Below are positions 1 to 11,431 of a DNA stretch of 64,000 nt, piece by piece (within the stretch, counting starts at the first letter, position 1; each line of letters opens with the position of its first letter). Origin of the DNA: Thamnaconus septentrionalis (lineage: Eukaryota > Chordata > Actinopteri > Tetraodontiformes > Monacanthidae); the NCBI GenBank assembly GCA_009823395.1, contig CM020514.1, positions 2,361,966 through 2,425,965 of the forward strand, written 5' to 3'. The notes below the pieces were generated by a model. That model was not told where the DNA came from. It searched no databases and saw only the letters and a list, made by a program, of their open reading frames with translations. Made by a program: the position numbers and the translations under genes.

Positions 1-150
1 TAGATGGTCACATTTTTCCTCTGCATGGAACATCACCTGCCCCGGCCCTGGATGGCTGCTGTTTCATCTGTTGCTACTTACTTCTAGGCGCTTGCAGAAA
101 TCTGCCACAAGATGAAAAGTTTTCCGATCAAAAGTGATGGACGCACTCTT

Positions 151-935
151 GGGATGTCCTGATCCGATCATGTGGATCGGATCGGCATGCGGATTTAGCA
201 TATTTTATTATTAACAGACGTGACGTATTGAGATTGAAGGTTTCCGCCCGACCGCACGTCTCCACATTTCTAAACAAAACAACTAAGTCGGCCGTGCGGC
301 GATTCCACGAGTTGGAAAACGAATGCAGACCCGCAGCGAAATGCTAAGTCTGCAAGCTAAGTCTGCAAGCTAATGGTTTCACGTGGCGGCATCAACGGAG
401 CTTCCTATAACTCAGCTAATTTAATTCGGCATCTCAGGAAACACAAAGCAGAATATAAGGAGTACGGCGCTGCTACCGAATCAAAAGCTGGATTGAAGCA
501 GCAGACGCTGCTCACTAGTTTAAGAAAAGACAAGCTAGCTGTGTTAGCCGTGAGCTGCTACACTGATTTAAGTTTGTTTTGCTTTGGTGGTTTACTGTAA
601 CTGAAGTTACTGATTCAGTGAAGCTTACGTTATCTTTACAAAGTCTACATTGTATTTACTGAGCAAAGATTGAAGTCATCACCAAGCTCCGAACGCACTT
701 TGAAAATGAATGTACTAACTTTATAAGCACAATAAAAAGCGAAGCATGGATTGACCATTGAAACAAACAATCCAATTGATTTTGCAATGCACCAAGAGAA
801 AAGTCTGAATCCAACGGATTCAGTTTATTCAAGGTAAGAAAAAAGATTGGATCAGGGAAAAAAATCAGGGTCGGCAATGACTCTTAAAAAAAATCGGAAT
901 TGGATCGGGACCAAACATATGTGAGCAGGACATCC
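151..935. mobile_element. hAT-like DNA transposon, internally deleted
   Basis: The left end reads gggatgtcctgatccgatca and the right end, read on the opposite strand, begins ggatgtcctgctc, so the two ends form short imperfect terminal inverted repeats. The ends are rich in GATCGGATC-type motifs, as in a common vertebrate hAT family. A relic of a BED-type zinc finger lies in the interior, which fits a hAT transposase, but no catalytic domain is left in 785 bp. No clear 8-bp target duplication was found. Family assignment rests on the end motif and the zinc-finger relic. Confidence 0.6.
340..540 (+). pseudogene. Relic of a BED-type zinc finger from a hAT transposase
   Basis: In the frame opening at 373 the translation contains VSRGG, then GASYNSANLIRHLRKH and EYKEY, which matches the second half of a BED (ZBED-type) DNA-binding finger: a small hydrophobic core, the N-L-I-R-H-L-R-K-H helix and the following acidic stretch. 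The first half should carry a C-x2-C pair. Only one cysteine is seen just upstream, and a 13-bp direct duplication (two copies of ctaagtctgcaag, about 341-368) disrupts this part. The frame ends at 600 with no dimerisation or catalytic domain. This is a dead fragment inside the TIR element. It could instead be a remnant of a host ZBED gene, but its position between TIRs makes transposon origin more likely. Confidence 0.55.
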
Positions 936-2313
936 TTAATAATAATCATATCTTTCATAAACCAAGAATAGAATGATAAAGGGTTGGTTCAACGTTTTGG
1001 CATTCCCTTTAATAATCAGTGCCAATTGTTTCCAGTCCACATTTCAAAGAAAAACACTTTCTGGTTTGATACAAATACATTCCCAATTTTGCATTACTAA
1101 AGTACATCTGTCGATCTTAATTTTTCTGTCCTCAGATGGTGATTTACACTGCAGGCTGAATTAAACCTGAAGAACTCTGAGTGTAATCTTGTATTCAATT
1201 TAATATCCAACAGATTGCATGACATTACATTGTGAAATAGACTGGAGGTGTTTTGGTTTTAGCTGGTCCAAGAATCAAATGTTTTTTTTTTTCATAATTT
1301 CATTTGGTAATCACGCAACATCACAGACATATTCTATTTGTTATTCCATAATATTAGGGGGAGGCTTAATCCTTGCCCAGGGACCTGGGCTAATGAAAAC
1401 ATCTAGGGCAGATGGCCAGTGGGGTCCACAGTGTGCCTGAATGCACCACTGGGAGCTTTGAGAGGAAGAGGATTGCCCTTCAACTACTGCGTGCAACTTT
1501 CACATGCTCTTAATGAGATAATGGCTGAAGTCACAATCAGTCATTTCTCAGAATTTGACAGTGCAGTATAAATGGTACAAATAAATGATGCTGTTACAAC
1601 TCCCCATGATCGTTTCCTTGTATTGTATCTGTGAAATAGAAGTTCATTCTGGAGTTTTAACAGCTGTTTATTGATGAGATCTAACATGTCTGAATACATA
1701 CGGCCAGTTAACGGCAGATTTAAGAAACTTGTCTCATGCAAATCAGCACTGTTTTTTTTTTTTCCAGTAAACAAAATTATCTTTTTGTAGATGATCAGGA
1801 CTTCTGAAGTGTCCATCAATCACATTATGAATCAATAATGTCAGCCAATAAATCAGCTTGCACTGATCAGTAGCTTGCATTAATGTCTGGATTTGGCGTG
1901 AACTGGCCAGTCTGCTGATGCAGCTTAAACGGGGCTTCCATTTATCTTTGATAGGTGTATGGGATGAATAAGGTATAATCAATTTACAGGTGCATATGGT
2001 GTGAGAGGCATATATAGTGTATGTTCACTGCAGAAATACCAGGAGACACTGCCTTTCAGTGACCAGCATGAGAAGCAGCCAGCTTCCTTCCATGCATTAT
2101 AGACCTTTTCCTTTCCTTTTCTTTATTTGAATCATCATAAATTGTGCTGTAGCTGAACAGATTAATTGTCGGAATCAGAATTAAATGTTATTGCCAGGTA
2201 AATATATATACATACATTCATATATATTTACGAGGTTGACCTCCTTGCTGCTGTCTCTCAGAAGCTGTCAATCTCGTAAATATTTACACATTTACACCTT
2301 AATGCACCACCAT
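936..2313. other. No gene recognised
   Basis: AT-rich sequence with only short chance reading frames. The one small oddity is the interrupted palindrome gcccagggacctgggc at 1375-1390. Confidence 0.6.
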
Positions 2314-2314
2314 G

Positions 2315-2372
<58 letters not shown>
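2314..2372. repeat. (TA)n microsatellite
   Basis: Almost uninterrupted alternating TA over about 55 bp. The short frame reading through it is a repeat artefact. Confidence 0.95.
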
Positions 2373-2375
<3 letters not shown>

Positions 2376-3451
2376 ATTCTTTCCCTGATCACCCATGGCT
2401 TTTGTTTATTGGTGTTTGGTTGCTGTTAAGAAAGTCGTTCTGCTGGATGGTAAGACGTCTGCCAAGTCTGCCATGCCTTTACTGAACCTTGACTTGTCCT
2501 TCCCTTCTGGATTGCACAATGGTGCTGCCATTGACATCAGGTTGCCAATGTCCAGCATCACTTAAATTCACCTCCCGCATTTTACCTTCACATCCCTTGT
2601 GTCAGCGTGGCTCGGCCTCGGTGCAAACACACCTGTGCTTTTCCCTGCTGTTGTCTCCGTTGTTTTTTTTTTTTGACCCAGCTGTTGTTGCGGACCTTTG
2701 GACTGCTCACTGTGTACTGACCTTTCCAACGCGCTTTTTTTTTTTCTCTCACGTACTGGCTGTTAAAAGTCTTGTCTTCAAAAGTTTTCTCTTAGCAGTG
2801 CTCCCTCCAGAGCTTGTGCAGTGCCTTTCAATATCACCACCCTATACAGCAAATAGCAGTCACAGCTTCCAAATGTCAGAAGCATTACTGCCAGCTGTTG
2901 TCAACTTCTTTCAATGGTTAGAGTTTCATGTCTGATGCATTTGTAGTTGGATCTTAAGTTTTCTGCATAATGGTTTTAAAGCGATATGGTATCAACAAGC
3001 TAAACTGTACTCCCAAGCAGGAGCACTGTACTCTTCCTCTATTGCTCCTGCCTGACCGTTCCAACCTCAACATCTTTATAGCCACATACTGTACAAGTAT
3101 ATATACACTGTAAACTCCTGTACATATCCAAACCAGGGCAGGCTCAACATGTCAAAATATGCTCCCTCCAGCTCAGCCTTCTGTCTCGTCCTCACTGCGG
3201 CTGTCTATAAACCAAACAAATAGCTGGTTTACTTTGCATAGTTTTTATTTTTATTCTAACTGAAGCTCCCATTACAAAGCATACTTTACCCATGCATTCC
3301 AATATGCTTATGCACACTTATTCACAGGACTGTTACTCCTGAGTACTTAAAATTACCATTAAAAATAAATAAATAACTCTACTCTGTATGACCTCACCAT
3401 TTCATTTTGGTCCCTCTTATTCACACACATCTCCTGCTGTGGTTGGAAATT
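2373..3451. other. No gene recognised
   Basis: The 148-codon frame at 2489-2935 is rich in Leu, Phe and Ser from T-tracts and shows no domain. Nothing else was identified. Confidence 0.55.
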
Positions 3452-3600
3452 GCGCTGGGGGGGGTGGCACGCTATCGCGCTACGCTAACGTGCTGGCAAA
3501 GTTTCGTTGGGGGCGGGGGTTGATTTATGACTAGCTTCTCGCGGGCCGGACAGAGACACGCAGCGGGCCAGATGTGGGTTAATCTGCCCATTTACTCATC
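3452..3600 (+). mobile_element. hAT-like element, right-end fragment
   Basis: The segment carries the same ordered motifs as 38820-39072: a G-tract, gctacgctaacg or similar, caaagtttcg, gatttatgactagc, gcgggccgga, and a terminal stretch ending in a form of ttgccca. An end reading (on the complement) tgggcaaa...cggcccgc is typical of a widespread vertebrate hAT family. No matching left end was located, so this is treated as a fragment. Confidence 0.45.
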
Positions 3601-4172
3601 TCTGTAATCATGTCCATAAGTGTCTAACGTGTCCACGACACTAACACTCCACGTCATTCGCTACTGTCTTCTAGCTGGAGGTCCTAGTTCCAACAATTCT
3701 TCTAAAAGTACACAAACACACACACACACACACTGCGAACAGTAGAACCAAATGGTTTTTTGTTTTTTTCTTGCCTATGAACCGTTGCACCATTCTAACC
3801 ATTTCGATGGTGGGAACAACAAAGGACCAAACAAGGACTCTTGAGGCATCCCACAGAGAAGAGTGGTGTGTTTGTTGTTGTTGTTGTTTTTTTTATCTTG
3901 AGTATCTGTAAGCAGAAAAGATACCAGGAAAATGACACCAGAAAAACTGCCTTCTACTTTACAGTTATACTTGGCAACAGTACAAAAATACCCTTAAGTA
4001 GGTCAGAGGTTGTAATGTCACCTGCTGAGGGATGGATGATCAATTTGTTTATAAGAGTAACATGCAAAAGAACAGCTCCTTATTGGGATGTCTGCAAGAC
4101 GGGAGACACTTTTTTTTTTTTTTTTTTGCCACGCCCGGACTCTATAAAACTGCGTGGACTCCGTCACATCTC
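3601..4172. other. No gene recognised; simple tracts
   Basis: Holds a short (CA)n at about 3716-3734 and a T-tract of 18 near 4111. No domain was seen in the overlapping 133-codon frame, which depends on these tracts. Confidence 0.5.
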
Positions 4173-4250
4173 TGGTTCAACATGGATTGAGTGTGGGTTG
4201 GTTCACCATGGGTTAAGTGTGAGTCGGTTCATCATGGGGTGATGGGTGGA
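4173..4250. repeat. 26-bp minisatellite, three copies
   Basis: Three adjacent 26-bp units start at 4173, 4199 and 4225. Each begins with a form of (t/c)ggttca(a/c/t)catgg and ends in a gtgtgggt-like stretch. Units 1 and 2 are most alike and unit 3 has diverged. Confidence 0.75.
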
Positions 4251-5133
4251 TCCTCATGGGTTCACCAGTGCCTGTTGTTTTGTCTTGTTTTTGAGAAATC
4301 TGGATGACGCCAGGTTGCTGTACTGTTTTTCCATCTATCAGTAAACCTGCAAGAAATGACTCTGATCCTTGACTGCTTTGTTTCATTTCAACTGAGAACT
4401 GATTAATCAACAACTACAAACAAGCTGTTGAACATAGGTTGACCAGGAGGAGCCAGAAAAATCTGCACTGGCACCTGAGTCTTTCCTTCGGTGCAGTGGT
4501 CACACCAGAGAGAGAGTTTTCCAAAGTGGACTCTGGAAACTCCTAAAGTAAGTAAAGTAAGACCAGCACAGCACGAGGGCCACAATTAGAGAGCAACGAC
4601 GGAAAGTGACAGTTTACATGTGAAACGTAATTCAATGCTGTTGTTCTCAAAAGCTACATTTCCCTTGATTCGTTTGATCACTGGGCACACAAATCAAAGG
4701 TAATTCACTGGTCAGAAAACTCTTCCATCAGTAAGTCTTTCATCAGTGTATTTGACGTAGTCTGTTTGAAGCACCTTTTATGCTCGACTTAGTTCACCAC
4801 AATATATATATATTTTTTTCGCAGTAAAGAAGCAACTCTTTTTTTGTTTTGACATTAATGTTAAACATGAACAATGCACATTTAGTCTGCAAAATGAAGC
4901 AATTCACTCTTGCCGGGAATGCTGCAAAACCTCATTCCGAAAAAGCTCATTTCAGCTGTATTCCGCCTCTTCCTTTACTAGCGTACGTGACAGGAAGTGA
5001 GTGTTTACACGCCTGTTGTTAGAGCGCAAATTGAGACACAGGTACACAATGGGGCTTCGTCTTCATCTGATGCCCATTCCGGCAAACAGCATGACTCTGA
5101 AAACAACAGGGATATTGTATTGATTTACACATT

Positions 5134-5136
<3 letters not shown>
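4251..5136. other. No gene recognised
   Basis: Short reading frames only. A small aatatatatata tract lies near 4800. No repeat family was recognised. Confidence 0.55.

Positions 5137-5175
<39 letters not shown>
5137..5175. repeat. (GT)n microsatellite
   Basis: About 19 uninterrupted TG dinucleotides. Confidence 0.95.
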
Positions 5176-5178
<3 letters not shown>

Positions 5179-5792
5179 GTCCCAGCTCGTTAGAGGAATG
5201 GACTGCAACATACAGCACAAAATGGCTGAAATGCATTTATTTAGTAATGATCAAGCAGGGTTTTAAAAGCTGAGGCAATAGCACAAACTAAAAGGGAAAG
5301 GTTGTCCAAAGAAACCCAAACAGAATGGCGGAAGGACTGTAAAAAGGAAGAAGAGCTTGGGATACACAATAAATACACAAATGTAACAAAACACAGAGGG
5401 GGAACTGCACTCTGTCCTAGCGCATCAAACACAAAGTTGCCCGCGTGTGTGAAGTCCAGTGAAGCAACAGCATCTAAACCCTGGCCCACTCCTTTCGAAA
5501 GCACTTCAACAAGAAGCAGCGAAAGAGACTAAGTATAGAACCACACCCACCCCGGCCTCGCCAAACTGAAGGTTGCTGCTCGGTTATATACCTGAACTTG
5601 GATTGATTGCACGCAAACTTGATCGGCTGGAGCGGCGTTGCACTAATCACAGCAGATCCTGAATGGGCAGAGCTCAGCAACCTTCGTGGAGCGGAGGACG
5701 GCTGTCTGGGAATACTCATTTCAGCACACGGAAATAAACATACCAACACAGGCTGGCAACTACCTTGTCATGCCCTATATAAATACAGACTT

Positions 5793-5794
<2 letters not shown>
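5176..5794. other. No gene recognised
   Basis: Overlapping short frames on both strands of about 60-90 codons, with no recognisable domain. Confidence 0.5.

Positions 5795-5824
<30 letters not shown>
5795..5824. repeat. (GT)n microsatellite
   Basis: Fifteen GT units. Reading frames through it encode only Cys-Val or Thr-His repeats. Confidence 0.95.
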
Positions 5825-5826
<2 letters not shown>

Positions 5827-6204
5827 ATTAAGTTCATATACACGCAGGAACGTTATTTTGCTTCTCAACATATTAGCGCCGGCAACAGTGAATACCCATT
5901 CACTTAACATTTGTCAGAACTTTTCCAAATAAATAAAAATCTAAGACTGCCAAATTATAATTAGAATTTTTTACACTTTTTAAAACCATAAATTGTGAAT
6001 TATTGGGCTACGTATTTTATCTGCATCTTACATTGTATCGGCCTTAAAAATGACAAAGTGAAAACCCTGACCACAAAACCGTGATGCAAACTGAACCATT
6101 GATTTGGCAAACCTTTCCACCCCTACCCATCATATATATATATATACCAGCTCTTCTCTGTACTCTCCTCTGATTGTTCTGCTGATACAGACATGAGTCC
6201 CCAT
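5825..6204. other. No gene recognised
   Basis: AT-rich sequence with a short (TA)n near 6132-6146 just before the LINE fossil. Confidence 0.5.
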
Positions 6205-6565
6205 AACACCAATCTATAAGGACAGCTTCCTCAACCCGAATGGCAGCAAAACAGAGGTCATGGTGGTCAGTCACCAGGTACATTTCAGTGGCCGTGTCAG
6301 TGCTGAGGTTCTTGGCCCTCTGAGGTTCTTGAATATTGCTGTGTGATCACAGGCATGGGCGTCACTTTTGATACCGATTTGAAATTTGGTGAAGAAATGG
6401 GTTCTGGAGTCAAAGGTGCCTTCTGCCCTCACCTTGTGATTTTGAGGGTTTTCATGCCTTTTTTACCCTCGACGTCGGATTAGTTTCGACTCTGTCGGTC
6501 TTGCTCAGCGTTTTTCTGTGATTGCTGTAAATTATTCAAAATGCTGCCTCTTGCCACAAAGCCAT
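6205..6565 (+). pseudogene. Rex1-like non-LTR retrotransposon reverse-transcriptase fossil
   Basis: Three short stretches in order match the C-terminal half of the Rex1-type reverse transcriptase of fish. The first is FLNPNGSKTEVMVV from about 6227, the K-T-E block that follows the polymerase active site. The second is GVTFDTDLKFGEEM from 6358, the G-V-x-F-D block with the following K-F. The third is IIQNAA from about 6531, the block that normally leads into A-A-R-L-L. They lie in three different reading frames, so at least two indels have occurred, and in-frame stops are present. The active-site part upstream is absent, in keeping with 5' truncation. This is an old, non-functional insertion. 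Confidence 0.65.
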
Positions 6566-7657
6566 AGTTTACCACCCTTACAGTATGTTAATGTAGAACC
6601 CACTGAATACATCAGCATGACGCAGCGGTCCGCATTGATTTCCATTATGAATCGCTCAACTCTCTCATGAGAAAAGAAATACAATCCATATGGATTAGAA
6701 TTCTGTTTCGTGTGTATGTGTACACTCACAACAATGTACAGTCAACACTTTTACACAGTTGAATACACGCATAGACAAAATTCCTTCCTTCATCTATTTA
6801 TTACAATGTAAGGACTATTTGTGTTAAAAGAAAAAAATTGTGTTGAAACTCAGTGTGGTGCTTCTTATGATGACAGCTTTGCATCTTGGTGTGTGTCTGT
6901 GTGTGTGTGTGTATGTGTGTGTGTTGGCTTGCAGGCAGACTGTGTGATTGGCTTTTTGATTGAAGGGGAGCTTCACCTGTTGACAGGTAACAGTCACAAC
7001 AGGTTGTCTACATTTTAATTCAAGAGAAGCAGCAGCAGCAGCGGCGGCTTGTCACATCACCATTCAGCCCTACACACAGACAGCCACCGGTAAGACTGCT
7101 GACAGCTTGAAGTCTCTGCTGTTCAAAATTTAGATGGCGTTTCTAACGTCAAAGCATTTCAATTTTTTCATTTTGAATCATCTGGAAAACCAGACTTCTA
7201 AAAAAAAAAGGCCTGAACAAAACATTTCAATCACATATAACTAAAATAAAATGACTCAATGTAAACATCCGGGGTTACTTTCTGTTTTTGCAACAATTAA
7301 ATGGTCTGGTCAGTTTTATGGCAGAATGGATTTTTCTGTCAGAAAGGACTGTTGCCAATGTGTACCAGTTTGTTTACATATCAATTCAATCACTTTATCA
7401 TCATTATCATTGTTAGTCTGCATCTGACAATGATGAAAATCGCTTATTGTCCCTAAAAATGTTAAAAACATTTCTTCTCTTAGAAGAATAACACACACAC
7501 CAGTGCGTCGGATTGTTTGCCTGTTAAATGCTGCCGTAGACTGATTCTTGCCAACCTTTATTGTAAATGAAACAAGTTTCCTGGTATTAGCTAAGCTTCT
7601 GCAGATGCAGGGTGTGGAATTAAAGAGGGGGAGGAGGAGAGAGAGAGAGGCTGTTGC
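6566..7657. other. No gene recognised; short (GT)n and CAG tracts
   Basis: Contains an interrupted (GT)n at about 6892-6924 and a short CAG/CGG run near 7030-7048. No coding evidence. Confidence 0.55.
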
Positions 7658-8251
7658 TGTGTCTCAATTCAGGGTCTGCGTCCTTGAAGTGCGCATTTTG
7701 AAAGGAAGTTGCGTCATCGCACTGCGCGAAGGCTTGTCCCAACTCCCGAGGGTGCTTAGGACGCTCAAAATGCGTACTCGGAAATACGCATTCGTTTTAG
7801 CCGATTCGAAGGATGCACGGCTACTATCCTTCGCGTACTTATGTATCCCATGATGCTTTGCGTGCTGCTGCAAAGCATCATGAGATCTTGGGAAGTCAGC
7901 TGAAATTAGCGGCATGTACTGGTAAAGACACTTCATATAAATTTAAGTATTGAAATTTCACATAAAATATGCAGTTTTAACATCGTGTTTTTATTTATTT
8001 GAATATCGAACGACATCGTTAGACGGCGAACCAATGGTTAGCTTGATGCTATAAAAACGTCACTTCCAGGGTTGGCCAGCAGGAGGGAACGGCGGTGACG
8101 CAACCAGGAAATATGCCGAAGGCCAGACCGTCCCGGGTGGTTACCGGGAAGGCGGGGTTTGGTCCGTCCTTCTAGGCTGGGAACTCGAAGAACGCTTCCT
8201 TCATACGGAGGACACTCGGTCTGAAGGGTGCAGACCCTGAATTGAGACACA
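7658..8251 (+). mobile_element. Non-autonomous TIR element, left member of inverted pair
   Basis: A 594-bp unit that begins tgtgtctcaattcaggg and ends with the exact complement of that terminus, so it carries its own terminal inverted repeats. The interior matches the next unit in opposite orientation, and is almost identical at about 8030-8140. No transposase frame is present. Flanking bases give no clear target duplication, so the superfamily is left open. The overlapping short frames are mirror copies in the two units and are not genes. Confidence 0.8.
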
Positions 8252-8254
8252 TTC

Positions 8255-8848
8255 TGTGTCTCAATTCAGGGTCTGCATCCTTCGAAGGAAGCGTCCTCTG
8301 TCGGGAGACTGGTCCTTCGGAGGACCCGGCCGAGGAGGATGAACCCCAAACCCGCCTCCCCGGTAACCACATGGGACGGTCTGGCCTTCGGCATATTTCC
8401 TGGTTGCGTCACTGCCGTTCCCTCCTGCTGGCCAACCCTGGAAGTGACGTTTTTATAGCATCAAGCTAACCATTGGTTCACCATCCAACGATGGCGTTGG
8501 ATGTTTAAATAAGTAAAAACCCTACAGTAAAAATGTAATATTTTATGTGAAATTTGAAGACTTAAATTTCTAGGTCGTGTCTTTGCCAGTAGATGTCGCC
8601 ATTTCAGCTGACTTCCCAGGATCCCAGGATGCTTAGCAGCAGCACGCAAAGCATCCTGCGGTACAGGGGGGCGCAAAGGATTGTAGCGGTGCATCCTTTG
8701 AATCGGCTAAAAATAGGGCGCATTTGAATGGCGGATTTGGAGCGTCCTTCAAATTTTAGTGTATTGGGACAGGCCTTCGCGGAGTGCTATGACGCAACTG
8801 GCCTTCAAATACATGCTTCGAAGGATGTAGACCCTGAATTGAGACACA
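8255..8848 (-). mobile_element. Non-autonomous TIR element, right member of inverted pair
   Basis: A second unit of the same length, 594 bp, with the same tgtgtctcaattcaggg termini, in reverse orientation and separated from the first by only 3 bp (ttc, 8252-8254). Read on the complement, the two agree over most of their length, at roughly 80 percent by eye, with the best match toward the junction. The pair forms an imperfect palindrome of about 1.19 kb. Confidence 0.8.
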
Positions 8849-9335
8849 GCCAGAGGCTAGGTGGCAGGAGGAGCCTCAGACCTAACCATCCCACTTTTTG
8901 ATTTTATAAGTTTCCCATTACCATGGCTGGTCCAGTTCATAGGTTTACAATGACTACAATAAAATTTTAATTTGACACTTCAACATGAAATTTTTATTTT
9001 CCCCTCTTTGTCCTGTCTGGCCATAATGGCCAGCAGAAATGGCTCTGAATGTCTTGACGATGGCTGACAGATTTATTCTCCAAGGTAGAGCCTGTGAATC
9101 ACACAGGTTGGTTGAGGTACTACCTGTGGAATAGTTTTATTATATGCATTTTATCCTGGCCGCGACCGGACTGAGGGAGGGAGAGGGAGTGAGGAAGTTC
9201 AGAGTGAGGACCACGTGAGGAGAGAGGGACAGAGGAAGCAACTAGCAACAAAATACAATACTGTGGCGTAAAAAAAAGCAGACGTTTGAACAGAATAGTA
9301 TAATTAACAAATGATAATAAAGAAAGATAGAGATA
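8849..9335. other. No gene recognised
   Basis: A purine-rich patch lies at 9165-9240. No coding or repeat identity was recognised. Confidence 0.5.
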
Positions 9336-9700
9336 AATTTTTTGATTTGATTTGATTTATTTCGATCAGCAACAAAAACACAACCTTCGAAACAAACATT
9401 ACATTTGTCCATCGTGCCTTACAACTGAAATAAACAACTCAATGAAAAATACAATATAAGTTATTATTACTGACACTCTAACAACACTAATCTGCAGTCC
9501 ATACCTTCTCGAGAATAAGGTTTTTGAAATTCTTAAAAACAATTTTTTTTTTTTGTACTTTTTTTGATCTCATCAGGTCAACTATTCGGCAGACAGATAT
9601 GCACATGCTTTTCAGAACAGTGTGCACTATTGGTTGTTTCATATTCAAAGCATAGATAAAATTAATGAAGATAATACTAAATAACATTTCCATATGCATT
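9336..9700 (-). repeat. Possible 3' end of a non-LTR retrotransposon
   Basis: On the minus strand the segment ends in a tandem aatca run (tttgatttgatttgattt on the plus strand, 9342-9361), a typical 3' tail for fish LINE-like elements. The adjoining minus-strand frame, 9487-9699, is rich in Lys, Ile and Phe without a clear domain. Weak evidence. Confidence 0.25.
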
Positions 9701-10698
9701 TTTACATATACCCACAGCTAATTTACTCAAATTACTAATTGGTTATCAGCCCCTAATTTCAAAAATAATTTGTGTTTGACAGATGTTCTAATTGCAGACT
9801 CCCCATATAATCCGCGCAGCCAAGTCACTGCTCTGAACTAGGCTAAATATCTCTTATAGTCTAAGTCAAAGCAGTCGATCACTCATGGTAGCAAAAACTC
9901 CCTACGTCCTGCACGGCCTGAGCTCAGCTCGGACCTACAGTCTGGGGCGCAAAGCTTCACCCGGTTCTAATCTTTTCTGCACCCCGCATGCCACCATGTT
10001 ACTGGCAGAGGTCTGGCAAGTATGCTTCCTCGTGTAGCTCCTGGTGGCTTCACGGGCTGCTAACTGCCTCGGGGATTCACGATTCAACCACACACCTGCC
10101 CGTGCGTTGCCTTTTCCCCTCGCGGCCCACGGCGGTGCTTCACTTTATGGCAGGTCTCAGCCTCCTTCAAGCGCCACTGTGATTTAGAGCACAGCAGAGA
10201 ACTGATGGCTGTCCATTTCAGTTTAAAATGCCTCTCCCGAATCCTCAGCGCTGGCCAAATGAATCCTGTTGACGGCTTTGACCTTGGGAGACCTTCTCGT
10301 CACTCCCTGGAAGACCTTCCCAGGGGTGGTTGAGAGCACAGGATTTGTGGGTGGTGGCCCTAACTAGTTTCTTAAGAACCTCACAATTTAATTAAATTGT
10401 GCTTTGTAAATATAAGCACATCAAAACGCAGCTTACCCATTTAAATGTTCGAGGCGGTGAGAACAGGTTCAGACCTCAGCGGCACTACAACGTCGGAGAC
10501 GTTGGCAAGGAAAAATAGCCAATTTTGCAAGTATTGTACAGCAGTGGTTGTAAAATAGGCACAAAAACACTGGGAAAATAAACTTTAGTCCAGACCCATT
10601 CAACCAGGGCTTTGAATTGTCCTATTTAAAAGACCTCAAATCTCTAATCATTATCATAACACCATGAACTTAATTTGTCATTCATCCATCAGTCGACC
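9701..10698. other. No gene recognised
   Basis: A somewhat GC-richer patch at 9890-10180 contains a 64-codon frame with no recognisable domain. Confidence 0.5.
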
Positions 10699-11431
10699 TG
10701 TTACGAACCCAGCTAGTCTAGGCTCAAGGGTTGCAACATGAATTAAAAACCAGAGGGCCGCCAAGCATTGAGGAGGCAAAATAAGAGGGTCAACACAGGA
10801 TTAATAGTAGGAACGTGTTTTTCTTTACTCTTGTTCTTTTTTTTTATGAAGCTATTTACAAGGGTCAAAATGTACCCAAAAAAAGATAAGCCACTGCCAG
10901 GGGACCATGGGTGTTGCCAAAATAATAATCTCAAGCAGCTAGGAGGGGGAGAAACACACACTAAACTAACTAACTAACATTCCAAGAAAACAAAAGCCTG
11001 CCTGCCTAACTACTCTGTCCGTGCGAATTAAACACAAAGGTGGCAACTCACCCCTTACCTGGTGTGGCTAACAAAGTTGGAAGCCTACGTGATGCCCATG
11101 TATGGAGGCCCCCTTTCTTACCTGTCCCAAGGCAGGGCATACAAAAAAAACGTCAAAACTAGGAGAAACAAATGGGAACGACTCGTAAGCGACGGTCATG
11201 TGGCTGGTGTGAATCATGGAGAGGAGAGATAGAAGGGCTGGACCCCGCCCTTTTATAGAGCAGCTGATGGTTGCTCTGATCAGCAGCAGGTGAGGTGGCT
11301 GGGAGATGCAGCAGATGGTGGTGGTGATGGCGACTTCAGGCCTGCAGAGAGCGACAGAGGGAGGGAGAGTGTGCGTGACAAAACAAACCCAAGAAACACC
11401 ACACAACTAAAACAAGAAGTGGAACGTAACA
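10699..11431 (-). mobile_element. Probable solo LTR
   Basis: A 733-bp unit begins tgttacg and ends cgtaaca, a perfect 7-bp inverted terminus of the TG...CA type. It is flanked by cgacc (10694-10698) and caacc (11432-11436), a 5-bp target duplication with one mismatch. A TATA-like ctataaaag on the minus strand (complement of about 11250-11258) lies next to a GC-rich stretch, so the LTR probably reads leftward. No internal region or second LTR is present, which suggests loss by LTR-LTR recombination. A DNA element with short termini is the alternative. Confidence 0.55.
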
